Below are positions 61,201 through 64,000 of a DNA stretch of 64,000 nt, in pieces (the first letter of the stretch is position 1; each line of letters begins with the position of its first letter). The notes beneath the pieces were generated by a model, which did no database searches, was not told the DNA's origin, and was given only the letters and a program-made list of their open reading frames with translations. The translations under genes were made by a program, and so were the position numbers. The DNA comes from Linderina pennispora (taxonomy: Eukaryota > Kickxellomycota > Kickxellomycetes > Kickxellales > Kickxellaceae). The DNA is taken from positions 3,100,001 to 3,164,000 of the forward strand of contig NW_024468249.1 of NCBI RefSeq assembly GCF_002104995.1. The letters run 5' to 3'.

Positions 61201-62711
61201 TTGCCTGCCTCAGCAGCATTTGCCACCGGTCCCGGTGGCCGAAATATAAACCCACCTAGAGAATCAAACTTGGGATCGAACTGCTGGCCATAAAAAATAC
61301 CTGTTCCGTATGGTGCAAACAGTCCCATCGATGACCCGGATTTCGGAATAATACGGATAGTATGACTACAGGACTTGAGGAGCCGCGAAACAAACAGCAC
61401 CGTGCCCCGCTGCTGCACCAGCCGAAGAAGCATAGGCCCGATCTTTCCAAGCACCATTGCAACTGCAGAGAATACTCGCGACTGTGTGACCAGCGAGGAG
61501 CTGTAGAGCGGCGTGACTAGCGCTCCCGACGTATCGGGGTACTGCAGGTTGATGTTGCAGAATGATTCACACACTAAAAGCATCCACATGGCTGATTGGG
61601 AGTCGTCTTCAGGTTCGGCCGGGTCCAGTAGCTGGAGCCAACTAAGGCGGCTGCCCTGGGCAATAGCGATGGATACAGCTGCTAGCGGGCTGTCCGAGTC
61701 GATTGAGCGCACAAGCCAAGTGCTGGCACGACACATGGTAGCCCACTGGTAGCACCGGTGCTTTTTTTGTATGCAGTATTGGATCAGACTACCAGGTACA
61801 TGGGGTTCAAATACCTGCGCAAGTGCTGAGCAAAGTTGGGCAATAGAGTCAGTCAGATCAGTTGCCGGGCTGGAGGCACTGGCAGTAGGTGTCAGCGGGA
61901 TTGTGTCACGAATCAAGGCAAACATGCCTTCAGTATTGGAGTCGTCCGATTTCAGTATCGCTACTCCAAGGCCAATGACTGCCTTGGCAAAGCACTGTGG
62001 CTCGGAATCGGTCGCTGGCAAGCTAATGACCTGTTTAAGTACCACACTGCTGCGAGCTCTCAGTATCTGGATAATATACCGGTGCGCATGCGCCGACTTG
62101 GGGTCATCAAATGTCCTGGTGAACAAATCCAAGCAACTGAAATTCCTGGCATCCGTCATGCAGTCCGTCGTCGCTTCGATTCTCCGTCGCTTTTCTCGAC
62201 CATTACCGGGTGCATCCATTACTGCAGCAACCACTGCCATAGGTGAAAATCCAGATTCATCTTCATCCGCGCACACCACCATCGCCAATGCCTTAAACAC
62301 TTGCCGAGAAACCGCGGGAAACGCTGCTTGTGACTGACTCTGTACCGCAGCAACCGCGCGCAACAGCAGATTGAACAATTTGTGCGCAAATTTGGAATGC
62401 ACTGGCACCACCAGATGGTCCTGCTGTGCAGTATGCTGTGATATCCCAGGGTATATCTGCTGCATGTGTATGATAGTGATGGCTATAGATAATATACAAC
62501 GGCGAATGGATGGCAGCAATTTCCTCTCATGTAGGTGTTTTTCCAGTGGCTGTGATAGTCGTGCGAGAAGCGAACCAAGATCACGCCAACTCAGCAATTG
62601 CAGCGCTTTTAAAAATACTACGGAATTAAGCATCCCACTGGAGTCAGAGAGGTTTGCATTGCCTTTCCAGACCCCCGACGATATGGTCGACAGACCAGAG
62701 GGATCCGCCAT
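58233..62711 (-). CDS. large helical-repeat protein with C-terminal BTB/POZ domain
   Basis: This is a single open frame of 1492 residues from ATG 62711. Most of it is made of amphipathic helices rich in Leu/Ala, which looks like an ARM/HEAT-type array (about 30-1250). It has no catalytic motif and no clear membrane segments. The C-terminus (about 1286-1400) resembles a BTB/POZ domain (VTSLQLLTTASPVFDAMLMG, then GAHPLVSLFRIFHLMVLS) followed by a BACK-like helical stretch. An ARM array plus BTB recalls ARMC5, a Cullin-3 adaptor in animals. A role as a Cullin-3 adaptor here is inference by analogy. A basic KRRRIE patch at about 175 could be a nuclear signal. A short ATASATA repeat lies at DNA 59261-59296. 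Confidence 0.72.
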   Translation of the reverse strand: MADPSGLSTISSGVWKGNANLSDSSGMLNSVVFLKALQLLSWRDLGSLLARLSQPLEKHLHERKLLPSIRRCILSIAITIIHMQQIYPGISQHTAQQDHLVVPVHSKFAHKLFNLLLRAVAAVQSQSQAAFPAVSRQVFKALAMVVCADEDESGFSPMAVVAAVMDAPGNGREKRRRIEATTDCMTDARNFSCLDLFTRTFDDPKSAHAHRYIIQILRARSSVVLKQVISLPATDSEPQCFAKAVIGLGVAILKSDDSNTEGMFALIRDTIPLTPTASASSPATDLTDSIAQLCSALAQVFEPHVPGSLIQYCIQKKHRCYQWATMCRASTWLVRSIDSDSPLAAVSIAIAQGSRLSWLQLLDPAEPEDDSQSAMWMLLVCESFCNINLQYPDTSGALVTPLYSSSLVTQSRVFSAVAMVLGKIGPMLLRLVQQRGTVLFVSRLLKSCSHTIRIIPKSGSSMGLFAPYGTGIFYGQQFDPKFDSLGGFIFRPPGPVANAAEAGKPKLMPTDMEEQQREALEESETEGTLAKVFAAISLLATSVADADDSTRPLVVSALQIALDWIHSFAVAARLNAHRQEHILKNQAPVKIRVVGEHARPHRSATDWTRLQRVPVVHIGESTCKDAVAVVVCLMAAISGWLIVDDYELILKRCLVVTSPAAIEAARTLHAHLGADHFWRLSLSAMQALGSILGVPAYLSASDLGHIRLPQLHIRERSPRSSETLMIEALDTGVGKLLLDPHVLERFVECTRSGQILDKPEAVRMSQIWLDMIGTAFSHSLLRSRLGCLVATAASDPTRLEFEFWWLLALAASVRCLVDLASDPAVPAGQLRMASILLAHLTSWYSTLRADTDTMRHLIKQPFPEVLGSSPGFNKLTGWLRSFRHPDRPSPMVNIVYLLACKLPLSVELLRRDTEDSDIGTARVSRDIYGIANDSVLFLRRMLNHHVFSSDFTHPRLIAEYATSLRCWLTSSNLPQRFSDAMKALVSMADSTVVFAEDEADLVAIPDMDSENVGGEDDLVGQLLRDSTQPNTGATRKRPIHEYYTDQILGWLWTQYAGSLRGLAVPMVFGPRASTAGYTALASGTDPTHDDQAVLTNLAGKLVSLRSLYSQFMPYRHYIEAGCSLVCDDIAAYVPIHMPCSATASATASATAPRNGGSQSASLLDTCEFAALVLPDIADSRQDDNLDNLADTVEAVARTLLAGTFDGSRQQRERCAGALSFFVWRQRRTILANLSTNLEVLERNMGAELSAMRPHIPQLAAVVASTGADSNTIRLCGDDSDSTDNSVVTSLQLLTTASPVFDAMLMGSFAESQKTSDGIRCVQLQCGAHPLVSLFRIFHLMVLSAKTTQLRILLGQMSSVLSKQYPTDGLVQVLDLANYYAVRPVVSLLLWFFADRVQALQLPTGSALEALASMVADNWSAYYFDQSVAMACRKPLVALVLFSLDSDTAAQLAGAVTSEGAQSLTDASVHLLTRKKASQLHYTRDSDTSKECP

Positions 62712-62914
62712 TTCGCAGAGGAATAAACCAATTTCTAAGATGAATACAATAGAGGTATGTGTATTTTGGATAGCGGGTGGAAGCCAATTTCTGAAGCAAG
62801 TGGTACTAGTAATTTTTGGGGGAGGATTCAGCTGGCCTAGTACGTGCTAGTAAGGCGCTAAGAGATATGGTTGCTCATGCGTGTGACACTTGTATGCAAG
62901 GCTCGCCTCCAAGA

Positions 62915-63587
62915 TCAAATATCCATGGGCATAGGCGCAATCCACCTTACGGTTGGCGCTGGGGCTCTATCCTTGTCGTAAAATACGACAATAGCCGGTA
63001 CGCCCTCGACAACCGTCGTTTGGTCGCTTGGGTTTTTGCCTGTCTGGAACGTAAGCACTTTTGTGGTTTTCTCATCGTACGTGCGCTTGTCGCCAAACAC
63101 CAGATCGGCTACATCGATGGAGCTTAGCTCCTGCTCCTTCTTCACCACCCACGTCCCAATTTTGTTTTGCTCATCGCACTGCTTCTTGTCGATGCTGTCA
63201 AAGTCACCACTACCGTCAGATGTGCATTGGAAGTAATTGAATGTAGCGCCTTCGACAGACAGCGTGCGGTTGAGCGGAGTCATGTAGACGTATGCAGCTA
63301 CGTAGTATGCATTCGGATTAAGGTCGCCGGAACTCTTAACGACTGCGTACTGCATTGTTTCGGTGGTCCGGCCCGATGTGCTTTTGTCGGAGAATGGCTG
63401 GAACCTTGACGCCCAGATGTCGTACCGGTTTTTCAGGTATGAGGGTGGGCTGCGGTCCATGACTATTGCCTTGAGGTCGCTGTCGGAAATGTCCCTTCCA
63501 CCATTTGCCCGAGTCCGCGACATCGGCGATGACCGAGTGGAGAAGAGAAAGGGTAATGAAAATGAAGGAGGGTGATGTGGCATGCAT
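62915..63587 (-). CDS. secreted-type protein of unknown function, N-terminal frameshift
   Basis: The main frame reads well from about residue DISDSDLKAIVMDRSPPSYL down to ...VRWIAPMPMDI, ending at 62915. It looks like an extracellular beta-rich domain: many Thr/Ser/Tyr, NYFQCTSDGSG, then KKQCDEQNKIGTWVV, with two Cys. The N-terminus is the problem. In the main frame the usable ATGs (63583 or 63523) give no signal peptide. In a neighbouring frame the ATG at 63587 gives a good one (MHATSPSFIFITLSLLHSVIA). A single indel near 63490-63530 would join them; I found no intron that does so. I do not recognise the family. Confidence 0.55.
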
Positions 63588-63910
63588 CTTGGAACAACAG
63601 AAACTGGCGATGAATATGAAAGGAAAGAAAGGCTGAATATGCGTCGCGGGTGGGAAGGGGGAGGAGCGGGTGCCACAATTTGTTGTTTATATGCAGCATA
63701 TGAGACAACGATAGCTCAAGTCACAATCCACTCGACACATAGGGATGTATGGCCGAGACTTTGCCTGTTTTCCACAAAGAGGGCAAGCATGTTCAATAAA
63801 GTGAATCGGAGGGGGAGGGGGTGGTCCATTTGCTTTTCGGTGAATAGAAAGAGATGTCCAAGCTCACAAAGGAAATTTTGTTTTACTGAACGGTTTTCAA
63901 GACCCAAACT
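63588..63910. other. short intergenic, no gene seen
   Basis: This would hold the promoter of the secreted-type gene and the 3' UTR of the right-edge gene. Confidence 0.4.
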
Positions 63911-64000
63911 TTAGAAGGCCTGCTCGGCGGGGAACTCAAAGACGACATCCTTGCCGGTGAGACGCTTGTAGACAGCCGAGAAGGTGTCCAGCTTGTACTC
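63911..64000 (-). CDS. C-terminal end of a gene cut by the window edge
   Basis: Twenty-nine codons and a TAA at 63911-63913 are visible, reading EYKLDTFSAVYKRLTGKDVV and then FEFPAEQAF. Codons are strongly biased toward C-ending and AAG/CTC types, as in the EF-Tu and carrier genes, so a well-expressed protein is likely. I could not name the family from this short piece. Confidence 0.6.
   Translation of the reverse strand, partial: EYKLDTFSAVYKRLTGKDVVFEFPAEQAF

Overview
The window looks like nuclear DNA of a filamentous, early-diverging fungus. A Kickxellomycotina/Zoopagomycota member (Coemansia or Linderina type) is my best guess, but this is inference from gene content and not a database match. 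The pointers are single-exon or one-intron genes with short GTAAGT...TAG introns, fungal housekeeping proteins (Snf1-type kinase, Cbf1-type bHLH, mitochondrial EF-Tu, Rpt4, Ggc1-type carrier), secreted GPI-type surface proteins, and lineage-style families (DUF6593-like, F-box/LRR-like, FunK1-like) that are partly decayed.

Layout. 1-10 kb is an accessory, gene-poor stretch. It holds a frameshifted HXXXD acyltransferase, a short candidate coding region, a 53-nt poly-T insert between 21-bp direct repeats, a tRNA-Glu(CTC), and a long minus-strand Fanzor (eukaryotic TnpB-like, RNA-guided nuclease family) gene. The Fanzor gene is split by one frameshift but keeps its RuvC D/E/D residues. AT-rich DNA with one coding-like remnant follows. 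10-20.5 kb is a dense housekeeping block: class 3 lipase, Snf1/AMPK catalytic subunit, alpha/beta hydrolase, S1 protease, choline/ethanolamine phosphotransferase and cystathionine beta-lyase. 21-24 kb carries three copies of a DUF6593-like gene: one intact, one broken, one 3' fragment. 24-26.7 kb is nearly empty.

26.7-29.4 kb has an AAAP amino-acid transporter and a Cbf1-like bHLH factor. 30-33 kb is a second accessory patch with an F-box/LRR-like pseudogene carrying three in-frame stops and a truncated FunK1-like gene. 33.7-40 kb has an HP1/Swi6-type protein, a 20-residue cysteine-rich peptide resembling a metallothionein, an Nrg1-like zinc-finger protein and a GPI-type SH3-like surface protein. 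40.7-52.6 kb is again dense: tandem DHA2 transporters, a C6orf136-like mitochondrial protein, a Ggc1 carrier, mitochondrial EF-Tu, a WW/FF splicing-type protein and Rpt4. 54-64 kb has a Myb/SANT-like regulator, a secreted proline/valine repeat protein, a 1492-residue helical-repeat/BTB protein, an unknown secreted-type protein and the C-terminal end of one more gene at the right edge.

Genes with shared themes are regulatory (Snf1, Nrg1-like, Cbf1-like, HP1), mitochondrial (EF-Tu, Ggc1, C6orf136-like) and cell-surface or secreted (protease, SH3-like protein, repeat protein). The best candidate for a notable system is the Fanzor locus with its GGDAA tandem-repeat insert and structured 3' flank. 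All identifications rest on motifs read by eye; no search was run.
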